Below are positions 1 through 6,466 of a DNA stretch of 11,870 bases, one piece after another (positions within the stretch are counted from its first letter, which is position 1; each line of letters opens with the position of its first letter). The DNA is from Candidatus Poseidoniaceae archaeon. Lineage in GTDB: Archaea; Thermoplasmatota; Poseidoniia; Poseidoniales; Poseidoniaceae. The notes under the pieces were generated by a model, which made no database searches, was not told the DNA's origin, and saw only the letters and a program-made list of their open reading frames with translations. The stretch covers positions 1 through 11,870 of the forward strand of contig DUKP01000020.1 of assembly GCA_013329295.1 (NCBI GenBank), given 5' to 3'. Position numbers and translations under genes: made by a program.

Positions 1-1
1 A

Positions 2-313
2 CTTGGAAGAATGCCAAAATCAGTAATCATGTCGCCGATAGATAGACCAGGTTGGAAATCAGGACATATAACAAAATTACTAGAATCAAATGTATCTTCT
101 TGTCTTTTACAAAATGGCAAGAAAGGTCATCCAGTACATTTAGTAAAGAGTGACTTACTTAATGTGATAAACGCTTCAGATGATACTCCACTGAGAGATT
201 TAGTTGATTTTGATACGGTTGAAATTCATGATGGCTTGTTATCATTAAATATCGATACACCGGATGATCTCACAATTTTGTTAGATAATTCACAATTTTT
301 TGATAAACTTTGA
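2..313 (+). CDS. MobA/MocA-like molybdenum cofactor nucleotidyltransferase, C-terminal part (5' truncated by window)
   Basis: The reading frame is open from base 2 through the stop at 311-313, so the true start lies before the window; the ATG at 11 is internal. About 103 residues are visible. They match the C-terminal half of the NTP_transf_3 (MobA-like) fold. The motif GHPVHL is followed about 20 residues later by PLRDLV, and the protein ends with the family's characteristic DIDTPDDL block before a short tail. Members transfer CMP or GMP to molybdopterin. The MocA type makes the cytosine dinucleotide cofactor used by xanthine-dehydrogenase-family enzymes. The gene lies 38 bp upstream of xdhC on the same strand, and a Mo-hydroxylase operon lies at the other end of the window, so a MocA-like role in the cytoplasm is the best inference. 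The N-terminal nucleotide-binding motif is not visible, so CTP versus GTP preference cannot be judged. Confidence 0.72.
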   Translation, partial: LGRMPKSVIMSPIDRPGWKSGHITKLLESNVSSCLLQNGKKGHPVHLVKSDLLNVINASDDTPLRDLVDFDTVEIHDGLLSLNIDTPDDLTILLDNSQFFDKL

Positions 314-351
314 TACGCAAATAGTATGTGTAAAGAGGATTAGCCCAAGAC

Positions 352-1227
352 ATGACGAAGCAGACGCTGGCTTGGGCATTAGACAAGTTAGCGCTTAGAA
401 GAAGGGTGGTTATAGCTAGTGTAGTTGATACATCTGGCAGTGTGCCTGGAAAAGTTGGTGCACGCTTGGCAGTAGCAGAATCAAGTGATGGTTTTCATGG
501 TACTATCGGTGGTGCAGGATTGGAGTTAAAGGTACTAAATCGATGCTTGGAGATTCTAGAAAACCATTTTGAACCATTTGGCGAAGTTCAAACATTTGGT
601 TTAAACAAAAGTGCGAAGGGCTATGAAGTACAACCTCTGGATTCATTGTGCGGGGGCCGAGTAACAGTGTCTATTGAATTAATCATTCCACCACCTCATG
701 TTCTAATGATGGGGGGCGGTCATTGTGCAAATTCTCTAGCTAAGACCATTAATTCACTTAATTGGCATCATTCAGTTACTGATTCTAGGCAAGAATATTG
801 TAATGCTGAAGTATTTCCTAAAGCATCAGAATTAATCCATTCATCGGTAAGCGAATTTCTAAATAAAGAGAATCACGACTCAATCAATCGATTTTCTGAT
901 ATTTTATTACTTGGTCACGATTGGTCTGAAGACCAACAAAGATTGTTAGGTTTGCTGAAGTTGTGCCAAAATAACAATTCAAAACTGGATGGGAAAATTT
1001 TTCCACGTATCGGAGTGATTGGTAGCCGTAGTAAATGGCAATCATTTTGTAAAGCAGCAATTAAAGATGGAATAAATAGCCAACTTTTGGAAGAAGTCAT
1101 TTGTCCAATTGGAATCAATATCGGTGCTGAATCGCCTGAAGAAATCGCTATAGCTGTAACTGCTCAAATCCTTTCATTATCTAAAGGAGTAACCGTGAGT
1201 GACAAAAATTGGCGTGAATCATTGTAA
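352..1227 (+). CDS. xdhC: XdhC/CoxI family molybdenum hydroxylase maturation protein
   Basis: This 291-residue cytoplasmic protein has both XdhC domains. The N-terminal part carries SGSVPGKVGA (residues 28-37), GTIGGAGLE (50-58) and CGGRVTVSIE (100-109). The Rossmann-like C-terminal part carries VLMMGGGH (117-124), a TDSR acidic turn near 143-146, LLLGHDWSEDQ near 185-195, GVIGSRSKW near 222-230, and CPIGINIGAESPEEIA near 251-266. Family members bind the molybdenum cofactor and insert its sulfurated form into xanthine-dehydrogenase-type apo-enzymes. The likely client here is the HcrA-like Mo subunit encoded from 8716. The first block departs slightly from the usual SSPR-type motif. The ATG at 352 has a GAGG at 335-338, a rather long 13 nt away, and may be translated from a message shared with the upstream nucleotidyltransferase. 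The stop codon abuts the stop codon of convergent orn. Confidence 0.9.
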   Translation: MTKQTLAWALDKLALRRRVVIASVVDTSGSVPGKVGARLAVAESSDGFHGTIGGAGLELKVLNRCLEILENHFEPFGEVQTFGLNKSAKGYEVQPLDSLCGGRVTVSIELIIPPPHVLMMGGGHCANSLAKTINSLNWHHSVTDSRQEYCNAEVFPKASELIHSSVSEFLNKENHDSINRFSDILLLGHDWSEDQQRLLGLLKLCQNNNSKLDGKIFPRIGVIGSRSKWQSFCKAAIKDGINSQLLEEVICPIGINIGAESPEEIAIAVTAQILSLSKGVTVSDKNWRESL

Positions 1228-1767
1228 TTACTGAAAGACTTTATTTCTAAAATATTGTAATTCTTCGATTGATTCTATAATGTCATCCAGAGCTAAATGG
1301 GACAACTTCTTTGGATATTTGTCTACTTCAGGATACCATCTTTTTGCTAATTCTTTGACTGTAGATACATCAATCATTCTGTAATGCAAATAATCGGCTA
1401 CAAGTGGCATTTCTTTGTCTAAGAATCTACGGTCGTTCCATACACTATTTCCACATAATGGTGCTGAGTTTGGATTAACCCATTCTTGCAAAAATTCAAT
1501 TGTTTGTTGTTGTGCTTCTTCAATTGAAACTCCTACTGTTCTTATTCTATCTACTAATCCACTTTGATGATGATGAGTAGTATTCCATTCATCCATGCCT
1601 TCAATAAGCTCTTCAGATACTTTAATTGCCAAATTTGGCCCTTGGGCAAGAATATTTAATTCACTATCTGTAATAATGGTCGCAATTTCAATTATGGATT
1701 CTTTTTCAATGTCTAGTCCAGTCATTTCCAAATCGATCCAAACCATGCGCTGTTCTCTGCCGTCCAT
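1228..1767 (-). CDS. orn: Oligoribonuclease (DEDDh 3'-5' exoribonuclease)
   Basis: The 179-residue product matches bacterial and mitochondrial oligoribonuclease along its whole length (E. coli Orn is 181 aa). Orn degrades RNA oligomers of two to five nucleotides to mononucleotides at the end of mRNA decay. All DEDDh residues are visible: D12 and E14 in VWIDLEMTGLD (9-19), D112 in CGNSVWNDRRFL (105-116), and H157 with D162 in HLALDDIIESI (157-167). The HHHQSGL stretch at 65-71 matches the conserved HxxSGL element. The ATG at 1767 gives the seven residues usual before the first motif. Its upstream region shows only a weak AGGGG about 6 nt away. The gene follows the DUF2071-DCC gene by 68 bp on the same strand, so co-transcription is possible. 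Orn is common in Proteobacteria, Actinobacteria and eukaryotes but uncommon in archaea. Confidence 0.93.
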   Translation of the reverse strand: MDGREQRMVWIDLEMTGLDIEKESIIEIATIITDSELNILAQGPNLAIKVSEELIEGMDEWNTTHHHQSGLVDRIRTVGVSIEEAQQQTIEFLQEWVNPNSAPLCGNSVWNDRRFLDKEMPLVADYLHYRMIDVSTVKELAKRWYPEVDKYPKKLSHLALDDIIESIEELQYFRNKVFQ

Positions 1768-1835
1768 GAGTGCCCCTGGCGAGATTTACATTTCAAAACG
1801 GCGGCGTGATATTGGATTTTTTGCTAATTTACAAA

Positions 1836-2966
1836 TCAATCTATTCTAAATGAACAAACCTTTGGTTGTTTGAAAATTTTATGTCTAAATCGAGCAACTA
1901 TGCTATATGCTATGTTTCTAATTGGTAAAGGTACAATCCAGCAGATAGGGTAAAAAATCCTATAGTGCCATTTCATGTAAAGTAGACATCTAATTGCTGC
2001 ACTTGATTTCATGTACGGCTTACCGTTTCTAATCAAATAAACTGTATCTGCATCAATAAATTTTTGCGGCATGGATGCAATCACTCTTTTTGCATCTGCA
2101 GAATTATTTGGCCTGTATCCTAAATTCGCATTTTTGCTCATTCTCTTATCAACAAATGTAGCAAGCCTGTGGCATAGTCCACAGTCCCCATCTAGGAATA
2201 AAAAATCTCGATTTATATCTTCGCCTATTCGCTCTGCAATTTCTATAGAATAAGTCCTTACTCTAACACCCTCAGAGTAATGGACCAATTCAGGAGTTAG
2301 ACAATCTTTAATCCCTAATTCGAAACTTTCAGTCAGAGAATTGTTGTCTAATTCTACTTCTGCAGTTTGGAAATCCCACTTTTTGTGATGTGTATACCCT
2401 CTCATGACCTTGCCTTTTTGTTCAGTGTACAGGCTATATCTTTCGAATAAGAACTCCTCTAAACTACCTTTCTTTGCTTGTTGAGAAACACCATTAATTC
2501 TCGTCACTCCTTGAATATTATACTTGCCATTTTGTCTTGAACTTTTCCAAGTCACAATGCTGTTATGCTTTTTTAGCGATCCTTTGGCATATCGGTATGG
2601 CAATCCATATGCTTTAGGAGCAAAATTACAAGTAATGAAACTCTTTGCTTCGAGAGTAAGAAAAAATACTCCAGCAATACCATCTTTTTTGACATAAGTC
2701 CTAATATTGAATTCTGGGAAAGTTGAGACAAAGGGTGTGCTTACAAACCAAGTAGGTCTTACATTTTTCATCATAAATGGTACGACGCCAATGTATGCTT
2801 TTCCTTCAAAGGTATCAATTTCTAAATCCTCTGGCACATGCGGGCGTAATTTTTCCAAATCTACTTCCCAATGCATGAATGTTAAATTCCGCCATTCTTG
2901 AGAAAGTGTATGCTTTCTTGATGGCATTGGAAATGGGAGATGTTCTGTTACGAAATCTCCCTCCAT
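1836..2966 (-). CDS. DUF2071 (YqjF-like) protein fused to a C-terminal DCC/DUF393 thiol-oxidoreductase-like domain
   Basis: The 376-residue product has two recognisable parts. Residues about 10-240 resemble DUF2071/YqjF: QEWRNLTFMHWEV (23-35), IGVVPFMMKNVRP (59-71) and the hallmark FPEFNIRTYV (83-92). This fold is related to acetoacetate decarboxylase, but its substrate is unknown. Residues about 256-372 match the DCC family (DUF393, YuxK-like). They start with FLFLDGDCGLCHRL, where C262 and C265 form the CxxC, continue with a small-residue KSSAAI block, and end with the typical late cysteine at C371. DCC proteins are predicted thiol-disulfide oxidoreductases; a biochemical role is not established. 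No signal peptide is seen. The ATG at 2966 is supported by a TATA-like box 25 nt upstream; M14 is a less likely start. Frame continuity across the junction is seen directly, and a sequencing fusion is unlikely because no stop interrupts it. Confidence 0.85.
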   Translation of the reverse strand: MEGDFVTEHLPFPMPSRKHTLSQEWRNLTFMHWEVDLEKLRPHVPEDLEIDTFEGKAYIGVVPFMMKNVRPTWFVSTPFVSTFPEFNIRTYVKKDGIAGVFFLTLEAKSFITCNFAPKAYGLPYRYAKGSLKKHNSIVTWKSSRQNGKYNIQGVTRINGVSQQAKKGSLEEFLFERYSLYTEQKGKVMRGYTHHKKWDFQTAEVELDNNSLTESFELGIKDCLTPELVHYSEGVRVRTYSIEIAERIGEDINRDFLFLDGDCGLCHRLATFVDKRMSKNANLGYRPNNSADAKRVIASMPQKFIDADTVYLIRNGKPYMKSSAAIRCLLYMKWHYRIFYPICWIVPLPIRNIAYSIVARFRHKIFKQPKVCSFRID

Positions 2967-2991
2967 GGTTGATGCACTAATCTCTCTTGCT

Positions 2992-3001
2992 TCAATATAA
3001 C
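2992..3001 (-). promoter_or_regulatory. TATA-like box of the DUF2071-DCC gene
   Basis: On the minus strand this reads GTTATATTGA, leaving exactly 25 nt before the ATG at 2966. No Shine-Dalgarno lies between them. That spacing fits an archaeal TATA box of a leaderless or nearly leaderless transcript. The identical 10-mer occurs on the plus strand at 3035-3044 at the same distance from its own start codon, which strengthens both calls. Confidence 0.66.
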
Positions 3002-3034
3002 CAATTCCTTTACGATATACTTGTTCATTAGGTA

Positions 3035-3044
3035 GTTATATTGA
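3035..3044 (+). promoter_or_regulatory. TATA-like box of the membrane-anchored subtilase gene
   Basis: GTTATATTGA is followed by 25 nt and then the ATG at 3070, with no Shine-Dalgarno. It is the mirror copy of the box at 2992-3001. With TATA-to-initiation spacing of about 25 nt, transcription would begin at or a few bases before the start codon. Confidence 0.68.
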
Positions 3045-3069
3045 TTTAACAAAGGTATTACAGTAAATC

Positions 3070-4404
3070 ATGGCGGAGACGTTGGAGGCTGAGTTAATTG
3101 GGGAAGAATCCTCAACCAATTTGCTTGCTGGTTTACTAATTGCCTCATTACTAATCAGTGCCTTATTCCTAGTGATTGCTTATTCCCCAGAGGAAAAAAC
3201 CACAATGAATGCTATTTCTTCAGATACATCAAATGAATGGCGAGCATTTTCAGTTGTTGCTCCAATCGATACTGGAATCAATGTTTATCATGACCATTTT
3301 CGAACCAATGAAACATATCCTCAGTGGTTATTGGATGAACTTGGAGTAAACAAAGTCTGTGAATTAACTTTCAATGGAACATGGCAAGAAAGGTACGATG
3401 CTGACAAAGCAGATTGTTGGGATAATTTGACTACCTCTGATATTGTTTATTTTCCTGGAACTAAAATTATTGGTACATCTCCTGATGGAGATGGCGGGAT
3501 TCTAATTTTGGACGATCCTAACGATGGCCACGGGACTGCTGTAACTGGTTCAGTAATCGATGCTAATTCAGATGCGGTAATTTTCTTTGTCGAGGGCTTT
3601 TCTGATAGTGCTGTTTTGGCTGCTGCTAACCAACCTTTAGTAGATGTCATCTCAACTTCCTTTGGGGCAATTGGCTCGATTCCAGTTCCTGGAATTGAAG
3701 ATGCTACCAAAGTAGCTGTGGTCGAGAAAAATAAATTGCATACAGGTGCTGCAGATAATTCACCATCTCCTGCGATACAAGATGCAACAGCAGGGCCTCC
3801 ATGGTCAATAGGTATCGCAGGATATGCCGAAGAAGGAGACGACCAAAAAGAAATAATGTCGGGTTCCTATCCAGATATTTCAGCAGATTGGACTCAATAT
3901 CTGCCTAATCATGATGATATCGATGGTTATCATGAAACCTCAGGGACCTCATTTGCTACTCCAAGAACAGCTGGAATTATTTCCTATGTTCTTGAGAGTT
4001 TACGTCATGAATTTTCAGACAACAGGTCAGGAGCATCACAGGAGCGTGGCGGAATGATGGTCGTTGGAGATAATTTTACTGTGTCAAATGCACAAATTAG
4101 AGAAGCGATTAATCTATCTGCATGGTATCCTGATTTTGGTTGGGATCCAACTTCTGGAACAATGCCTATTTCACCTATCTTGCCATGTACACAGACCGGC
4201 TGGGGTTTTGTCAACTTATCTAACATTGAACCAATTATTGCACACTTAAACCAATCACAAATATTCGATGACAGGCCATCAGATGTCGAAGCATGTATGT
4301 CTGCCAATCAAGAGATGCGAGAATCATATTGGGGTGCATATCCTAGTGCTTCTTTTTCATCAAATATTATTTTCTCAAAAGAATATGTAACTTGGAGAGA
4401 TTGA
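3070..4404 (+). CDS. Membrane-anchored subtilisin-like serine protease (S8 family)
   Basis: The 444-residue protein begins with an acidic 17-residue stretch, then one strongly hydrophobic segment (about 18-38) that acts as signal anchor, so the protease domain probably faces the cell exterior. The S8 catalytic residues are all present: D67 in APIDTGI, H154 in DGHGTAVTG, oxyanion N230 in TGAADNSPS and nucleophile S294 in SGTSFATPRTAG. The spacer between D67 and H154 (87 residues) is longer than in the neighbouring subtilase and carries C97 and C116. C373 and C409 lie near the C-terminus, so two disulfides are possible. No I9-type propeptide and no PGF-type C-terminal tail are visible. The motif around N230 departs from the usual AAGN. 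The start is supported by the TATA-like box 25 nt upstream. A second, distinct S8 gene follows 62 bp downstream. Expected role: hydrolysis of extracellular or envelope proteins; substrate unknown. Confidence 0.86.
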   Translation: MAETLEAELIGEESSTNLLAGLLIASLLISALFLVIAYSPEEKTTMNAISSDTSNEWRAFSVVAPIDTGINVYHDHFRTNETYPQWLLDELGVNKVCELTFNGTWQERYDADKADCWDNLTTSDIVYFPGTKIIGTSPDGDGGILILDDPNDGHGTAVTGSVIDANSDAVIFFVEGFSDSAVLAAANQPLVDVISTSFGAIGSIPVPGIEDATKVAVVEKNKLHTGAADNSPSPAIQDATAGPPWSIGIAGYAEEGDDQKEIMSGSYPDISADWTQYLPNHDDIDGYHETSGTSFATPRTAGIISYVLESLRHEFSDNRSGASQERGGMMVVGDNFTVSNAQIREAINLSAWYPDFGWDPTSGTMPISPILPCTQTGWGFVNLSNIEPIIAHLNQSQIFDDRPSDVEACMSANQEMRESYWGAYPSASFSSNIIFSKEYVTWRD

Positions 4405-4432
4405 CACTTTTCAATTTGGTACTAAGAAACCA

Positions 4433-4440
4433 ATTATTGA
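4433..4440 (+). promoter_or_regulatory. Possible weak TATA-like box of the second subtilase gene
   Basis: ATTATTGA ends 26 nt before the ATG at 4467 and resembles the TATATTGA boxes found at the same position before other lead genes of the window. Unlike those, this gene also has a GGAG at 4457-4460, six nt before the ATG. It could therefore be translated from a leadered message or from readthrough of the upstream subtilase gene. Confidence 0.35.
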
Positions 4441-4466
4441 TTAATCAGTGTTGACTGGAGTTATGT

Positions 4467-6383
4467 ATGACAAGAATGAGTAATGCAGTATCAATTGTAT
4501 TAATTTCGCTAATGCTACTACCTTCGCTTGGAGCGATTGTTCCTGCTGATGCGGAGCCTGTAACAGTTGAAGAAGAAGGTTGGTGGGTCGATACTACTGT
4601 TGACCGTAACAAAAATGGCATTGGCGACATGATTGAGCGTCATATCGATAATCCAATTCTTCTAAAAGATGGAACATTGCCAATAATTGTAGATTTTGAC
4701 CATACTCCAGATGAAGAAGATGTAATTATGCTTGAACAACAAGTTGACTATGAACATCAGTTTTACCTTCCAGCGATCGATGCTGTCGCAGGCAGAGTTC
4801 CGGTTGCTCTATTAGACAAAGCAATTTCACTTCCTGGGGTTGTGATGCTCGAACTTGATGGTATAATGACTATCCAAAATGGAGACGCAGTTGCGCTTCA
4901 CGGTGTAGATACAGCATGGCAAGAAACAGGCTATGATGGATCTGGTACAACGGTTGCAATTATCGATACAGGTATCGATGGTTTACATTCTAGTCTTGAT
5001 GATCAAGATGATGACCCTGAAACTAATGACCCTAAAGTAGTGGCTTTTTATGATCCAGTAAATAATCCAAGTCTTACCAATGGAACAGAAGTATTTCCCT
5101 ACGATGACCAAGGACATGGCTCTCATTGTGCAGGAACTACAGCGGGAACTGGTGCTCCAACCTATGAAAACCCTGGAATGGCCCCACAAGCAAAATTAGT
5201 TGGAGTAAAGGTGTTAGATTCTGGAGGATCTGGTTCTTTTGCAGTTGTAATGGCTGGAATGCAGTGGACTATTGATAATAGATACCAGTTCAACATCAGG
5301 GTTGCCTCTATGTCTCTTGGAGCATTTGGTATAATTGAATGGACTTCTTCTGAAGAAGATAGTGTTAACAGAATGGCTAATGATATGGTGTACAATGATA
5401 TTACGCTGTTTATCGCTGCAGGTAATTCTGCTGGTAGAGGTACCATTGGGACTCCTGGTAGTGCCGAAGATGCAATTACAGTAGGTGCATTGGATAAAGA
5501 TTCATCAATTGCTGCCTATTCAAGTCAAGGTCCAACAGAAGAGAACAGGGTCAAGCCAAATCTTGCTTATGTTGGCTCTGATGTCATGTCGGTTGCTCAC
5601 AACACAGGAGATGGTTATACAGCCTTTTCAGGAACTTCAATGGCTACTCCTGGTGCTGCTGGAGTTGCTGCTCTTATGCTACAAGCAAACCCTGATTTAA
5701 GTCCGTTTGAAGTTAGAAATTTCATGCAAGAAACTGCCGAGTACCGTGCATGTACATACATGGGCGATCCTGCTGGAATTGATGGATGTGATGACAATGA
5801 TGCTCAAAATATCATTACTAAAAACCGCCAAAACAATGTTTACGGACATGGTGAAGTACGTGCTTTAGAATCAGTTTTGGCAGCTGCTGAAAAATACTAT
5901 GTTTTTGATTCCTCAATGCAAATTACAATTGAAAATGATCCAACTCATGATAATTCGCACACTCACTTAACTCCAAAAGAAGCAATCGAGTTCACGACTT
6001 CTGGAGGAATTGAATCAATCCAGTGGCGAAGTAATCATATTGTTGACGATTGGACAAATCTGCAATCTTTTGAAAAGACTGATACCGAGGGTCATGTTTC
6101 TGCAATTGATATTATCAATCAACTTGAACACCTGCCAGGAATTGATTTAGATGGCAACCATACAATTTCAATTAGAGGCTTGAAATCTAATTCGAGTGGA
6201 GGTCACTCATCCTCACCACTTGTTACTATCGATATCATGTTGATGGACACAGCATCTGCCTTCATGCAAGAGTCAGAGGAGACTCCTGGATTCACAATAT
6301 TTGCAGTATCAGTCGCTTCTGCTATTGCATTATTTGTCAATCAGAGAAAGTTAGAATCGAATTCAATATATGAAGAAGATTAA
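4467..6383 (+). CDS. Secreted subtilisin-like serine protease (S8 family) with I9-like propeptide and PGF-CTERM-type C-terminal anchor
   Basis: The 638-residue preproprotein has a signal peptide (hydrophobic 7-25, probable cleavage near A27-A29). An EF-hand-like calcium loop DRNKNGIGD follows near 45-53, and an inhibitor-I9-like propeptide spans about 65-132. The S8 domain has D167 in VAIIDTGIDG, H217 in GHGSHCAGT, oxyanion N320 in IAAGNSAG and S391 in SGTSMATPGAAG. A region of about 120 residues (about 480-600), probably beta-rich and not assigned to a family, follows. The end has P607-G608-F609, a hydrophobic segment to about V625, then NQRK and a short acidic tail. This is the arrangement of archaeal PGF-CTERM sorting signals, which archaeosortase removes before lipid attachment. 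Such proteases digest proteins at the cell surface for peptide uptake. The ATG at 4467 has GGAG six nt upstream. A T-rich stretch follows the gene. Confidence 0.92.
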   Translation: MTRMSNAVSIVLISLMLLPSLGAIVPADAEPVTVEEEGWWVDTTVDRNKNGIGDMIERHIDNPILLKDGTLPIIVDFDHTPDEEDVIMLEQQVDYEHQFYLPAIDAVAGRVPVALLDKAISLPGVVMLELDGIMTIQNGDAVALHGVDTAWQETGYDGSGTTVAIIDTGIDGLHSSLDDQDDDPETNDPKVVAFYDPVNNPSLTNGTEVFPYDDQGHGSHCAGTTAGTGAPTYENPGMAPQAKLVGVKVLDSGGSGSFAVVMAGMQWTIDNRYQFNIRVASMSLGAFGIIEWTSSEEDSVNRMANDMVYNDITLFIAAGNSAGRGTIGTPGSAEDAITVGALDKDSSIAAYSSQGPTEENRVKPNLAYVGSDVMSVAHNTGDGYTAFSGTSMATPGAAGVAALMLQANPDLSPFEVRNFMQETAEYRACTYMGDPAGIDGCDDNDAQNIITKNRQNNVYGHGEVRALESVLAAAEKYYVFDSSMQITIENDPTHDNSHTHLTPKEAIEFTTSGGIESIQWRSNHIVDDWTNLQSFEKTDTEGHVSAIDIINQLEHLPGIDLDGNHTISIRGLKSNSSGGHSSSPLVTIDIMLMDTASAFMQESEETPGFTIFAVSVASAIALFVNQRKLESNSIYEED

Positions 6384-6401
6384 TTTCATCATAAACTGAT
6401 A

Positions 6402-6412
6402 TTTTTTCCTTT
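6402..6412 (+). terminator. T-rich transcription termination signal after the secreted subtilase
   Basis: A run of six T, then CC and three more T, starts 18 bp after the stop codon at 6381-6383. Archaeal RNA polymerase terminates at U-rich stretches without needing a hairpin, and I see no stem before it. The preceding GATATTTT could alternatively serve as a distant promoter element for the acyltransferase gene. Confidence 0.4.
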
Positions 6413-6448
6413 GCCATCGGCGGTGAAGTAAAGAGTAATACGCATCGA

Positions 6449-6466
6449 CCACGACATATGTCGTGG
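6449..6466. promoter_or_regulatory. Perfect 18-bp palindrome spanning the acyltransferase start codon
   Basis: CCACGACATATGTCGTGG is identical to its reverse complement, and the ATG at 6458-6460 begins exactly at its centre. It could be an operator where a dimeric regulator blocks transcription or initiation. In RNA the arms could pair between molecules or form only a small strained hairpin. GC content of the arms is higher than the surroundings. Function is inferred from symmetry and position only. Confidence 0.45.

Noticed and set aside
4005..4307. Minus-strand open frame antisense to the first subtilase
   Set aside because: The sense strand encodes the C-terminal part of an S8 protease in one uninterrupted frame; the antisense translation resembles no family.
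3070..4404. First subtilase as a degenerate pseudoprotease
   Set aside because: The N230 region looks atypical, but D67, H154 and S294 with their surrounding motifs are intact and the frame is unbroken, so an active enzyme is the simpler reading.
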